NCBI GenBank assembly: GCA_900318795.1
Contig: ONLU01000023.1
Span: 1 to 38,000, forward strand
DNA from: an uncultured Prevotellaceae bacterium
GTDB taxonomy: Bacteria > Bacteroidota > Bacteroidia > Bacteroidales > Bacteroidaceae
Direction: 5' to 3'
DNA: 38,000 bases
Part shown: positions 25,929 through 33,983 of the stretch, one piece after another
Numbering within the stretch: position 1 is the stretch's first letter
Layout: each line of letters opens with the position of its first letter
Position numbers and translations under genes: made by a program
Notes under the pieces: model-generated
The model's database searches: none
Told to the model about the DNA's origin: nothing
The model's input: only the letters and a program-made list of their open reading frames with translations

Positions 25929-26426
25929 ATGAAGAAAATCGTATTATTCGTTATGGCGCTGGTCATGTCTGTTACTGCCAACGCTCAGTTTGAAGAAGGA
26001 AAAGGTTACTTAGGTGCATCGCTCTCTGGCTTGGACATCAGCAGCCAGCAGAAGCAGTTCCACTTGGGACTGAATGCCAAGGCGGGTTATCTGTTCATGG
26101 ACAACCTCATGGCATTGGGCGAACTCGGTTGGGAACACTGGCAGAGTGATCCTGACAAGTTTACCATTGGTGCTTCCGCCCGCTATTATATCATTCAGAA
26201 CGGACTCTACCTGGGTGCAGGTCTGAAGTACAAGCATGCGAAGGATTACAACGATGTGCTTCCTGGCATACATGCCGGCTATGCGTTCTTCGTGAGCCGC
26301 ACGGTGACACTCGAACCGGAACTGTATTTCGATATCTCTACCAAGGGCTCTGACTATATGTGCTATGGACTGCGCGTAGGCGTTGGTGTGTATTTGTTTA
26401 AGGATCAGTATCAAATCAGAAGATAG
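25929..26426 (+). CDS. Small outer-membrane beta-barrel protein
   Basis: The 165-residue protein has a signal peptide ending at about NAQ (residues 1-19), then alternating strands in the pattern of an eight-stranded OmpX/OmpW-like barrel: GYLGASLSGLDIS, FHLGLNAKAGYLFMDNLMALGELGWEHW, KFTIGASARYYIIQNGLYLGAGLKYKH and VTLEPELYFDIS. It ends GLRVGVGVYLF before a short tail. Function is unknown; such proteins are structural or adhesive. It lies nine bases after cstA and seven before nadC, so all three probably share a transcript. Confidence 0.85.
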   Translation: MKKIVLFVMALVMSVTANAQFEEGKGYLGASLSGLDISSQQKQFHLGLNAKAGYLFMDNLMALGELGWEHWQSDPDKFTIGASARYYIIQNGLYLGAGLKYKHAKDYNDVLPGIHAGYAFFVSRTVTLEPELYFDISTKGSDYMCYGLRVGVGVYLFKDQYQIRR

Positions 26427-26432
26427 AGGCTT

Positions 26433-27314
26433 ATGCTGAACATTGATTTCTATAGACCCAACTTTGAGATGGATGTCAAGCAGTTGGTTGACAGACTCAT
26501 TGACCTGTCGTTTGCTGAGGACATCGGCGATGGTGACCATACTACCTTGTGTTGCATTCCTGCTGACGCCATGGGTAAGTCACACCTGCTCATCAAGGAG
26601 GATGGCATCCTCGCTGGAGTAGAGGTGGCCAAGGAGGTGTTCCACCGCTTCGATCCTGACATGCAGGTCGAGGTGCTCATGGAGGATGGTGTCCGTGTCA
26701 AGAAGGGCGACATCGCTATGATTGTCACAGGTCGCATACGTTCTCTGCTCCAGACGGAGCGGCTTATGCTGAACATCATGCAGCGCATGAGCGGCATTGC
26801 TACCATGACAGACAAGTATGTGCAGCGCCTGAAAGGTACCAAGACGCGTGTGTTGGATACCCGTAAGACCACTCCTGGCATGCGTATGCTCGAGAAGCAG
26901 GCTGTCAAGATTGGCGGAGGCTGCAACCACCGTATCGGTCTCTTCGACATGATTCTGCTCAAGGACAATCATGTCGACTTCGCAGGAGGCATCGTCAATG
27001 CCATCGACCGCTGTCATCAGTATCTGAAAGAGAAGAACCTCCCGCTCAAGATAGAGATTGAGGTACGCTCGTTCGACGAACTGCAACAGGTGCTCGACCA
27101 TGGAGGCGTAGACCGTATCATGCTCGACAACTTCTCTGTAGCAGACACCAAGAAGGCTGTGGACATTATTGCCGGACGGGTGGAGACGGAGTCTTCCGGT
27201 GGCATCACCTTCGATACCATCCGCGACTACGCAGAACAGGGTGTTGACTTCATCTCTGTAGGTGCTTTGACTCACTCTGTCAAAGGTCTTGACATGAGCT
27301 TCAAGGCCATTTGA
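26433..27314 (+). CDS. nadC: Quinolinate phosphoribosyltransferase (decarboxylating)
   Basis: The 293-residue enzyme makes nicotinate mononucleotide from quinolinate and PRPP in de novo NAD synthesis. Family marks are AEDIGDGDHTT near the N-terminus, ERLMLNIMQRMSGIATMT, the substrate-binding RVLDTRKTTPGMRMLEKQAVKIGGGCNHRIGLFDMILLKDNH, and VDRIMLDNFS with the phosphate loop ESSGGITFDTI and SVGALTHSVKGLDMS at the end. The start at 26433 adds about 12 residues before MDVKQLV (26469); either could be used, though tight spacing to the barrel gene favours the first. nadA and nadB are not in the window. Confidence 0.96.
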   Translation: MLNIDFYRPNFEMDVKQLVDRLIDLSFAEDIGDGDHTTLCCIPADAMGKSHLLIKEDGILAGVEVAKEVFHRFDPDMQVEVLMEDGVRVKKGDIAMIVTGRIRSLLQTERLMLNIMQRMSGIATMTDKYVQRLKGTKTRVLDTRKTTPGMRMLEKQAVKIGGGCNHRIGLFDMILLKDNHVDFAGGIVNAIDRCHQYLKEKNLPLKIEIEVRSFDELQQVLDHGGVDRIMLDNFSVADTKKAVDIIAGRVETESSGGITFDTIRDYAEQGVDFISVGALTHSVKGLDMSFKAI

Positions 27315-27322
27315 TCATAACC

Positions 27323-27350
27323 GGTTGACAATTGATAATTGATAATGAAA
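27323..27350 (+). repeat. Seven-base-period array at the start of the M23 gene
   Basis: Units GGTTGAC, AATTGAT, AATTGAT, AATGAAA follow nine bases after the nadC stop, and the last contains the ATG of the M23 gene (27345). In nadC sense it offers TGA and TAA in several frames. Bases 27324-27343 can pair with 27421-27440 inside the next gene. Confidence 0.8.
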
Positions 27351-28562
27351 TCTGTAAGAAGCTTTGCATTATGCTGGGGGGCGGCAGTGGGACTGCTGGC
27401 CTCCTGTGGAGATGATCATGGTCAATTGTCAGTTGTCAACGCTCAAGGCGTGGAATATGTCTCTCCCGTCGACTATGACATCGTGCTGGCGGGAAACTTT
27501 GGTGAGCCGCGTCCTTGGCACTTCCATGGCGGACTGGACATCAAGACGGACAATGTAGAGGGCAAGAAGGTGTTTTCCATTGCTGACGGCTATGTCAGCC
27601 GCATCACCGTCAACAAGTATGGCTTTGGCAATGCCATCTATGTCAACCATCCGGATGGCCTGACCAGCGTCTACTGCCACCTGAAGCGCTTTGCGGAACC
27701 CTATGAACAGCTGTTCCAGCGAACGGGCTGGCGCGACACGCTGGACTTTCGCTATTCCGAGAAACAGCTGCCTGTCAAGGCGGGCGACCTCATTGCCATC
27801 AGTGGCAATACAGGGCATTCCACAGGCCCCCACCTGCACCTCGAACTGCATGACACCCGTACGTGGGTCATGCGCGACCCCATGATGAAGCTTGCGCCCT
27901 TCATCGCTGATACCGTAGCCCCGCAGGCTCACTCCTTCATGGCTGTTCCTCAGCCAGGTGAGGGACTGTTCAATGGGGGAATCACCAAACAGACGTTTGG
28001 CTTCGGACAATCGGACGTCAAGAAGCAGCATACCGAATGGACTCTGTCACGGCAGTTTACGGCATGGGGCAGGGTAGGCTTTGCCCTCTGGGCGGACGAC
28101 TACTCTGAGGCGACATACAATCATTATGGCATCCGGCATACTGCCTTGCTCGTCGATGGCCGTGAGGTGTTCTCTGTCGATGTCGACAGCATTCCCGTCA
28201 GTTGTCAGCCGGAGGTTAACAGCTGGGGTGATTATACGCACTGGCGTCGTACGCGCATCTGGTATATGAAGTCCTATCGTGAACGGGGTATGCGACTGCC
28301 CATCCTCCATACGAATTTCAACAGGGGCATTGTCAACTTCAACGAGGAACGGCCTTATTACCTTACTTATATTTTACGCGACTATCAGGGTAATGAGGCG
28401 CGTTATCACTTCACGGTCCAGGGCCAGCGTGATAGCCGCATCCAGCCATCAGACAGCAGCATGCGACAGGTGCCCTGCCGCATGCTGCTCGATGACTATC
28501 TCCTTTATGGCCAGCTACTCTGGCCCCTCCACTGTCCAAAGACTACCGCTACTTCTTTTTGA
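27345..28562 (+). CDS. M23-family (LytM-type) metallopeptidase lipoprotein, short C-terminus
   Basis: The 405-residue protein has a signal peptide with lipobox Cys21 (GLLASCG). The LytM domain (about residues 40-185) has every zinc ligand expected: His61 and Asp65 in HFHGGLDIKT and His163/His165 in GNTGHSTGPHLHLEL, with the catalytic-loop His158. It should cut peptidoglycan peptide cross-links or be a structural relative. A large beta-rich region follows to about residue 375 (DYQGNEARYHFTVQGQR). The end (LLYGQLLWPLHCPKTTATSF) looks unlike a domain boundary, and the gene overlaps the convergent DUF4861 gene by 14 bases, so the C-terminus may have been lost. ATG 27345 is chosen over the TTG six bases upstream. 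Residues 26-34 (GQLSVVNAQ region) are encoded by heptad-like repeat sequence. Confidence 0.88.
   Translation: MKSVRSFALCWGAAVGLLASCGDDHGQLSVVNAQGVEYVSPVDYDIVLAGNFGEPRPWHFHGGLDIKTDNVEGKKVFSIADGYVSRITVNKYGFGNAIYVNHPDGLTSVYCHLKRFAEPYEQLFQRTGWRDTLDFRYSEKQLPVKAGDLIAISGNTGHSTGPHLHLELHDTRTWVMRDPMMKLAPFIADTVAPQAHSFMAVPQPGEGLFNGGITKQTFGFGQSDVKKQHTEWTLSRQFTAWGRVGFALWADDYSEATYNHYGIRHTALLVDGREVFSVDVDSIPVSCQPEVNSWGDYTHWRRTRIWYMKSYRERGMRLPILHTNFNRGIVNFNEERPYYLTYILRDYQGNEARYHFTVQGQRDSRIQPSDSSMRQVPCRMLLDDYLLYGQLLWPLHCPKTTATSF
27421..27448 (+). repeat. Heptad array inside the M23 coding region
   Basis: GTCAATT, GTCAGTT, GTCAACG, CTCAAGG follow in register just after the lipobox codons. The first 20 bases are the inverse complement of 27324-27343 with three differences, all of which become G-U pairs in RNA. 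Confidence 0.8.
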
Positions 28563-29778
28563 TGACGCTGACCGTTACGGGTTGCAGCGTCTTCTTCCAG
28601 GCTACGAGATGCTCAAACCATTCTTTGGCAGAGTGGTATCCGAAGGTCTCATTGGCTGAGGTATAGGTCACCTTATAGGCCATGTGGCGGCCGTTCACGC
28701 GCAACACATAAGCATAGTTGTCCTTGTTGGCTGGCTCCTCGCTGACGATGTTCTCCTGGGCGACCAACACAGCCAGTCCTACCGTCTCACGCTTCCATTT
28801 CAGGGTGTCTGTGGCCGGATAGTCGGTACCCCAGCAGGCACGAAGGCCCTTCTTGTCAGAAAACTCTTCCGAGCCCTTCACATTGATGATACCCGTCGAG
28901 AAACGATAGTCGCTGACATCTTGGTTGAAAAAGACGTCCACATCCGTATCACGGTGTCCGGCATATTGGGTGTAGCGCAGGGTCATATTGACAGGGGCCT
29001 TGTCCTTGTCAGCCTTCCATCCACGGTCTATGACTTCTACAATGGTACGCAGGGGACCATAGCTGATGATACGCTGCGTACGGGTGCGGACGGGTTCTAC
29101 CAGAGTGGGCTGTTGACCGTCCCAGCCTCTGAAGGCTCCCAGGCCAAAGGTCTGACCTACCCATAGCACATCGTCGCCATAGCCCTGGGCTTTCTGCTCG
29201 TCGGTCGTATAGAACTGGGTGTCCTTCAGTTCCAGCTGTTTCTTGAACTTGCCATACAGGTCCAGCGTCTGACGGCCGTCAAAATAGATGCGGATGCCGT
29301 TCAGCTCACTCTCGAAGTCCACTCCGTGGTGATGCTGCAGGTTGTACGTGTATGCTGCATCGCCGCGTGCAGTGATCGATTCGATATAGTTGTTCTGCTG
29401 GTGCTTCTTCAGCTTCTTGTCCTTCGTATTGGCCATCACCATCTCTGCATACACGCGGGCAGGGTAGGTGCGGGGCTCCCCGTCTGCTGACAATGTCACC
29501 TGATACTGCTTCTGGCCTTTCTGGTCGAAGTCTGCCAGAAAACAAAGCTCGTCGAAGGTCTCGTCCTGGTTCAGGTCGTCCAGCTGGCAGGGAATCTCCT
29601 GTCCGTTCAGTGTCACCACGGCAGACCGTACGATGCCGTAGCCTGACAACGGCAATACGATGGGTACATCGTTGCGTGCTGCATTCACTGGATTCTGTAC
29701 GGTAACGGTCAACGTCTCACTGGCGCACATGGTCACACTGCCCGCCATGTATAATAAGGTGCTAAAAATTTTTTTCAT
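28549..29778 (-). CDS. DUF4861 protein, secreted
   Basis: The 409-residue protein has a signal peptide (about residues 1-19, ending CAS) and then the beta-sandwich-rich DUF4861 fold. Visible conserved parts are VQNPVNAARNDVPIVLPL, ESITARGDAAYTYNLQHHHGVDFESELNGIRIYFDGRQTLDLYGK, GYGDDVLWVGQTFGLGAFRGWDG and GPLRTIVEVIDRGW. DUF4861 proteins occur in Bacteroidetes glycan-use loci, often with uronate-related hydrolases, and a carbohydrate-active role is plausible but unproven. No such locus is present here; it stands alone, convergent with M23 and divergent from the gldB-like gene. I see no clear TAnnTTTG box on its strand. Confidence 0.85.
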   Translation of the reverse strand: MKKIFSTLLYMAGSVTMCASETLTVTVQNPVNAARNDVPIVLPLSGYGIVRSAVVTLNGQEIPCQLDDLNQDETFDELCFLADFDQKGQKQYQVTLSADGEPRTYPARVYAEMVMANTKDKKLKKHQQNNYIESITARGDAAYTYNLQHHHGVDFESELNGIRIYFDGRQTLDLYGKFKKQLELKDTQFYTTDEQKAQGYGDDVLWVGQTFGLGAFRGWDGQQPTLVEPVRTRTQRIISYGPLRTIVEVIDRGWKADKDKAPVNMTLRYTQYAGHRDTDVDVFFNQDVSDYRFSTGIINVKGSEEFSDKKGLRACWGTDYPATDTLKWKRETVGLAVLVAQENIVSEEPANKDNYAYVLRVNGRHMAYKVTYTSANETFGYHSAKEWFEHLVAWKKTLQPVTVSVIKKK

Positions 29779-29851
29779 GATGTCTTTTTTTTTTGAAAAA
29801 GACGAGAATACGGACGTAAATGCACTTTTTTTTATCTTTTTTAGGTTAAAA

Positions 29852-29883
29852 TTTGGTTTTTAAAATGTTTTTTAGTAAATTTG
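29852..29883 (+). promoter_or_regulatory. Bacteroidetes-type promoter of the gldB-like gene
   Basis: TTTG (29852-29855), 20 bases, TAAATTTG (29876-29883): full consensus. The leader to the GTG start is about 29 bases. Confidence 0.82.
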
Positions 29884-29915
29884 CACCGTATTTTAACATT
29901 TAATAGCCCCTGCAA

Positions 29916-30698
29916 GTGAAAAAGATATACGGTCTGTTGTTCCTCATCATGATGTTTTGCGTCGGTTGCGAATGGCAGCTGAAGCCTAATGGTGCTGAGG
30001 ACGAGGTGCAGGTCACCATCCAACGCTACGACCGTATTGAGAGTCTTTACCTGACCACGGGCGACTACTCCGCTCTCCAGCAGATGAATGCCAACTATCC
30101 CATGCAGACGCGTATGCTCATCGAGAATGTGCTGCGCATCGGCAAGGTGGACGATGCGGATATCAATACCCGCATGCTGAAGTTCTTCAAGGACTCTACG
30201 CTCCAGCGTATGCTGGTGGACGTGGGCCGTCAGTATGGCGATATGGACGATGTCAACGAAGAACTTTCCGAAGCCTTCGGACGCCTGAAGGAGGAGATGC
30301 CCGGCGTCGAGATTCCGCAGTGCTATGCACAGGTGGGGTCCTTCGACCAGAGCATCATTGTGGGCTACAACACCTTGGGCATCAGCCTCGACAAGTATCT
30401 GGGCAGCGAATATCCCTTCTATCAGCAGCATTACGATGAGCGGCAGCGTAGCCTCATGACGCGTGACATGATAGTGCCCGACTGCATGAGCTTCTATTTG
30501 CTCAGCCTCTTCCCGCTGCCCAACCAGCAGGAGAGCCAGCAGGAGCAGCGCAACGAGCACATGGGACGTATCCAGTATGTCGTCAACAGTCTCGTACACC
30601 GTCAGGTCTTCAACAATCCCTATGTCGAGAAAGCTGAAAAGCAGTATAAGGCGGACAAACACCAGACATTGCAGCAGTTCCTGACGGTCACACGTTGA
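29916..30698 (+). CDS. gldB: GldB-like lipoprotein
   Basis: The 260-residue protein has a lipobox ending at Cys18 (MMFCVGC). The body shows GldB features: VTIQRYDRIESLYL, the DMDDVNEELSEAFGRLKEEMPG helix, VGSFDQSIIVGYNTLGISLDKYLGSEYPFYQQHY and a MTRDMIVPDCMSFYLLSLFPLP block. GldB is needed for gliding in Flavobacterium and is kept in non-gliding Bacteroidales, where its role is unclear. This copy is shorter than the roughly 320 residues of gliding species. The start is GTG at 29916, supported by promoter position and the MKK signal. It is a single-gene unit followed by the dnaB promoter. Confidence 0.83.
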   Translation: MKKIYGLLFLIMMFCVGCEWQLKPNGAEDEVQVTIQRYDRIESLYLTTGDYSALQQMNANYPMQTRMLIENVLRIGKVDDADINTRMLKFFKDSTLQRMLVDVGRQYGDMDDVNEELSEAFGRLKEEMPGVEIPQCYAQVGSFDQSIIVGYNTLGISLDKYLGSEYPFYQQHYDERQRSLMTRDMIVPDCMSFYLLSLFPLPNQQESQQEQRNEHMGRIQYVVNSLVHRQVFNNPYVEKAEKQYKADKHQTLQQFLTVTR

Positions 30699-30752
30699 CC
30701 GTCTTTCTTTTTTTCTTTGGGGTGCGAAAATTCTTTAAATCTAAGCCCTAAC

Positions 30753-30784
30753 ATTGGCGTTTTGGAAAATTTGTATTACCTTTG
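30753..30784 (+). promoter_or_regulatory. Bacteroidetes-type promoter of dnaB
   Basis: ATTG (30753-30756), 20 bases, TACCTTTG (30777-30784). The expected leader is about 20 bases to the ATG at 30808, which rules out a TTG start at 30754. Confidence 0.78.
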
Positions 30785-30807
30785 TACGCCCAAAACGAAA
30801 AAAGACA

Positions 30808-32349
30808 ATGCCAGAACAGACCAACAACAATAGTCAACGTCGCCGCAGGCAACTGCCGGTCGATAATACCTATGCCCACGTACAACCGCAGGCCACTGAG
30901 ATTGAACGTGCCGTACTGGGTGCCCTGATGATTGACAAGGACGCCTATGCCGTGGTGTGTGAGATGCTCACACCCGAGAGTTTCTATGAACCCCGCAACC
31001 AGAAAGTGTACGCTGCCGTCCGCGAACTCTCCATGCACGAGTCTCCGGTAGACGTATGGACCGTGACGGAACAGCTGGCCAAGCAGGGTGACCTCGAGGA
31101 TGTCGGAGGACCGGGATATATCACCGAATTGTCTTCCCGTGTGGCTTCGTCTGCCAATGTCGAATACCATGCGCGCATCATCGCACAGAAGTCTCTGGCC
31201 CGACAGCTCATCTCCTTTGCCAGCGTCATCGAGACCAAGGCGTTCGACGAGACGGTCGATGTTGATGAACTGATGCAGGAGGCAGAGGGCTCCCTGTTCG
31301 AACTCGGACAGCGTAACATGAAGAAGGACTATACCCAAATAGACCCGGTCATCAGGAATGCCATCGACATCATCCAGAAGGCAGGAGCCAACAAGGATGG
31401 TCTCACGGGTGTCTCTACGGGCTATCATAAGCTCGACGATATCACGTCGGGATGGCAGCCCTCCGACTTGGTCATCATCGCTGGGCGTCCTGCCATGGGT
31501 AAGACGTCGTTTGCCCTGTCCATGGCCAAGAATATCGCTGCTGACCTCAAGGTGCCCATGGCGTTCTTCTCACTGGAAATGTCCAACGTGCAGCTGGTCA
31601 ACCGACTCATCTCTAACTGCTGCGAGATACAGGGCTCTAAGATCCTTAACGGTCAGTTGCGTCCCGACGAGTGGGAACGCCTCGACAAGCGCCTCAACAA
31701 CCTGCTGGGGGCACCGCTCTATGTGGACGACACACCCAGCCTGTCGGTCTTCGAACTGCGTACCAAGGCACGTCGTCTGGTGCGTGAGCATGGGGTGAAG
31801 ATTATCATGATCGACTACCTGCAGCTGATGAATGCCAGTGGCATGCGCTTTTCGTCCCGACAGGAAGAGGTGTCCACCATCTCACGCTCGCTGAAGGGTC
31901 TGGCCAAGGAACTTGATGTGCCTATTCTGGCACTGAGCCAGCTCAACCGTGGTGTGGAGGGCCGTGAGGGTCTGGAGGGTAAACGGCCTCAGCTCTCAGA
32001 CCTCCGTGAGTCGGGAGCTATCGAGCAGGATGCTGATATGGTGCTGTTTGTACATCGTCCGGAATACTATCATATCTATCAGGATGAGAATGGCAACGAC
32101 CTCCGTGGCATGGCACAGATCATCATAGCCAAGCATCGTAAGGGTGCTACGGGCGATGTGCTCCTCAACTTCCGGGGTGAGTTTACGCGCTTCGAGAATC
32201 CTGAAGACCGTCGTCTGGGTCCCAAGAAGTCGGATGACAACGGGGGTGAGATTCTCAGCAGTCGCATCAATGGTGAACAGATGCCTACCGATGTCGAGTC
32301 GCCCTTTGGTGCCCTCGACCAGACTTCATCAGGCCCCCTGCCGTTCTAA
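30808..32349 (+). CDS. dnaB: Replicative DNA helicase
   Basis: The 513-residue hexameric helicase unwinds DNA at the replication fork. The N-terminal domain begins at about residue 30 (ATEIERAVLGALMIDKDAY) and contains ESFYEPRNQKVYAA. The RecA-like domain has Walker A IIAGRPAMGKTSFALSMA, AFFSLEMSNVQLVNRLIS, Walker B VKIIMIDYLQLM, LALSQLNRGVEGR and LSDLRESGAIEQDADMVLFVHRPEYY. Length shows no intein. The first 20 residues are a polar, Arg-rich tail. An upstream TTG would add 18 codons but overlaps the promoter. It is followed after 45 bases by the trypsin-fold/TPR gene. Confidence 0.97.
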   Translation: MPEQTNNNSQRRRRQLPVDNTYAHVQPQATEIERAVLGALMIDKDAYAVVCEMLTPESFYEPRNQKVYAAVRELSMHESPVDVWTVTEQLAKQGDLEDVGGPGYITELSSRVASSANVEYHARIIAQKSLARQLISFASVIETKAFDETVDVDELMQEAEGSLFELGQRNMKKDYTQIDPVIRNAIDIIQKAGANKDGLTGVSTGYHKLDDITSGWQPSDLVIIAGRPAMGKTSFALSMAKNIAADLKVPMAFFSLEMSNVQLVNRLISNCCEIQGSKILNGQLRPDEWERLDKRLNNLLGAPLYVDDTPSLSVFELRTKARRLVREHGVKIIMIDYLQLMNASGMRFSSRQEEVSTISRSLKGLAKELDVPILALSQLNRGVEGREGLEGKRPQLSDLRESGAIEQDADMVLFVHRPEYYHIYQDENGNDLRGMAQIIIAKHRKGATGDVLLNFRGEFTRFENPEDRRLGPKKSDDNGGEILSSRINGEQMPTDVESPFGALDQTSSGPLPF

Positions 32350-32394
32350 GAGATCAATGATTCAAGGTAATTCAATCAATAGCATTATTTATAC

Positions 32395-33960
32395 ATGAAG
32401 ATATTAAGAATAGCAATCACATGGTTACTGATGGGCACTGTGTTGTCCTCATGGGCGCAAGCGTGGAGCAAGAAGGCTGCGCAGGCGGTGTTTACACTGA
32501 AAACATTCAAGTCGGACGGCACTCTGCTGGGCAGTGCCAATGGGGTCTTTGTCAGCGAGAATGGTGAGGCCGTCAGCTGCTTTACGCCTTTCAGGGGAGC
32601 TGACCGGGCAGTGGTCATCGACGCACAGGGCAAGGAATGGCCCGTGGAAACGATGATAGGTGCCAGTGACATGTATGACGTGGCGAAGTTCAAGGTGGCT
32701 GCCAAGAAACCCACAGCCCTCGTCACTGGCACGGTCGCCAGTGGGGCTGCCGTCTGGCTGCTGCCCTATAGCGTCAAGAAAGACCCGGTCTGCGTCAGCG
32801 GTACGGTCAGCAAGGCGGAACAGTTCCAGGGCTCCTATAACTATTATACGTTAACCCTGCAGGCTCAGGAACAGCAGCAGGGTTGTCCCATCCTCAACGA
32901 GGAGGGGCAGGTAGTAGGACTGGCACAGGCTGCTGCAGACCAGAACAGTGCCACCAGTTATGCCGTCAGTGCTCCGTTTGCCGTCAGCCTGCATACCAAC
33001 GGACTCAGCATGAGCGATGCTGCTCTCAAGACCGTCCACATACCACTTGCCATCCCCGACAAATACGATGATGCCCTGCTGGCGCTCTTCATGGGTGCTT
33101 CAGGTATGAATGCTCAGCAGTATGCAGACTATGTCAACCGCTTCATTGCACACTATCCCAACGCTACAGACGGCTATGTCTACCGCGCACGTCTAGAGGT
33201 GGCTGCCAATGAGTTTGCCAAGGCGGACGAAGACATGAAGAAGGCGGTGAAGGTGGCAGAGACGAAGGATGATGATGTCCACTACCAGTATGCACAGCTC
33301 ATCTATCAGAAGGAACTGCTTCAGAGCGACCATCCCTATGCGGAATGGAGCCTGCAGCGGGCATTGGAAGAGTCCAAACTGGCTTATGCGTCGAACCCAC
33401 AGCCGGTCTATCGCCTGCAACAGGCTCAGATACTGTATTCGCAGAAGCAGTACGATGAGGCTTATGCCGTCTATGAGGAGCTGTCGAAGGGTGACCTGCG
33501 TGGTCCCGATATCTTCTTGGCTGCCGCCCAGTGTAAGCTGCAGAAGGATGACAAACGGGCTGCCATCGCCCAGCTGGACAGTGCCATGAGCACCTTCAGC
33601 CGTCCCTATGTGAAGACTGCTGCCCCTTATCTGCGGGCGCATGCGCAGCTCTCCATGGAACTGCGTCGCTATCAGCTTGCCATCAACGACATGAACGACC
33701 TCGTGGCGTTGGAGCCTAACAGTGCAGAGCTGTGGGCAGAGAAGGCGAGCTATGAGTTGCGTGTAAACCTGTTCAACGAGGCTTTAAAGAGTGCCCAGGA
33801 GGTGTTACGTCTCGATCCTCAGAGCAGTGATGGCTATCTCATGACGGGTATTGTACAGTGCCAGAAGGGCAACAAGCAGGAAGGCATGCAAAATCTCCGC
33901 AAAGCCCAGTCCCTGGGCAACCCCCAAGCAGACACCTTCTTACAAAAATACAAAGACTGA
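32395..33960 (+). CDS. Exported protein with inactive trypsin-like domain and TPR repeats
   Basis: The 521-residue protein has a signal peptide cleaved near AQA (residue 23). Residues about 28-200 have a chymotrypsin-like fold of the DegP sort: GSANGVFVSENGEAVS, DVAKFKV with a possible catalytic Asp95, and GCPILNEEGQVVGLAQA. The catalytic His position reads SCFTPF and the Ser position QQGCP in place of GNSGGP, so two of three catalytic residues are missing. Residues about 235-521 form several TPR units (YRARLEVAANEFAKADEDMKKAVKV, YRLQQAQILYSQKQYDEAYAVYEEL, AELWAEKASYELRVNLFNEALKSAQEVLRLDP). It is probably a periplasmic scaffold or peptide-binding protein. Its stop codon is embedded in a 28-base palindrome. 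Confidence 0.85.
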   Translation: MKILRIAITWLLMGTVLSSWAQAWSKKAAQAVFTLKTFKSDGTLLGSANGVFVSENGEAVSCFTPFRGADRAVVIDAQGKEWPVETMIGASDMYDVAKFKVAAKKPTALVTGTVASGAAVWLLPYSVKKDPVCVSGTVSKAEQFQGSYNYYTLTLQAQEQQQGCPILNEEGQVVGLAQAAADQNSATSYAVSAPFAVSLHTNGLSMSDAALKTVHIPLAIPDKYDDALLALFMGASGMNAQQYADYVNRFIAHYPNATDGYVYRARLEVAANEFAKADEDMKKAVKVAETKDDDVHYQYAQLIYQKELLQSDHPYAEWSLQRALEESKLAYASNPQPVYRLQQAQILYSQKQYDEAYAVYEELSKGDLRGPDIFLAAAQCKLQKDDKRAAIAQLDSAMSTFSRPYVKTAAPYLRAHAQLSMELRRYQLAINDMNDLVALEPNSAELWAEKASYELRVNLFNEALKSAQEVLRLDPQSSDGYLMTGIVQCQKGNKQEGMQNLRKAQSLGNPQADTFLQKYKD

Positions 33961-33983
33961 GATGTGAAATTTCACATCTCAGT
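33956..33983. terminator. 28-base perfect palindrome over the TPR gene stop, probable terminator hairpin
   Basis: ACTGAGATGTGA and TCACATCTCAGT flank a central AATT with no mismatch. The stop codon TGA of the upstream gene is part of the left arm. RNA would fold into a 12-pair stem with a four-base loop. No T-run follows, so it may protect the 3' end more than terminate. It separates two convergent genes. Confidence 0.7.

Noticed and set aside
30754-30807. TTG start that would lengthen DnaB by 18 residues
   Set aside because: It lies within a full promoter (30753-30784), so the codons would not be on the message.
32350-32394. Degenerate heptads after dnaB (GATCAAT, GATTCAA, GGTAATT)
   Set aside because: Similarity between units is too weak to separate from A/T-rich chance.
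33961-33980. CRP-type operator (TGTGA/TCACA)
   Set aside because: Spacing is four rather than six bases and it lies at a convergent 3' boundary over a stop codon.
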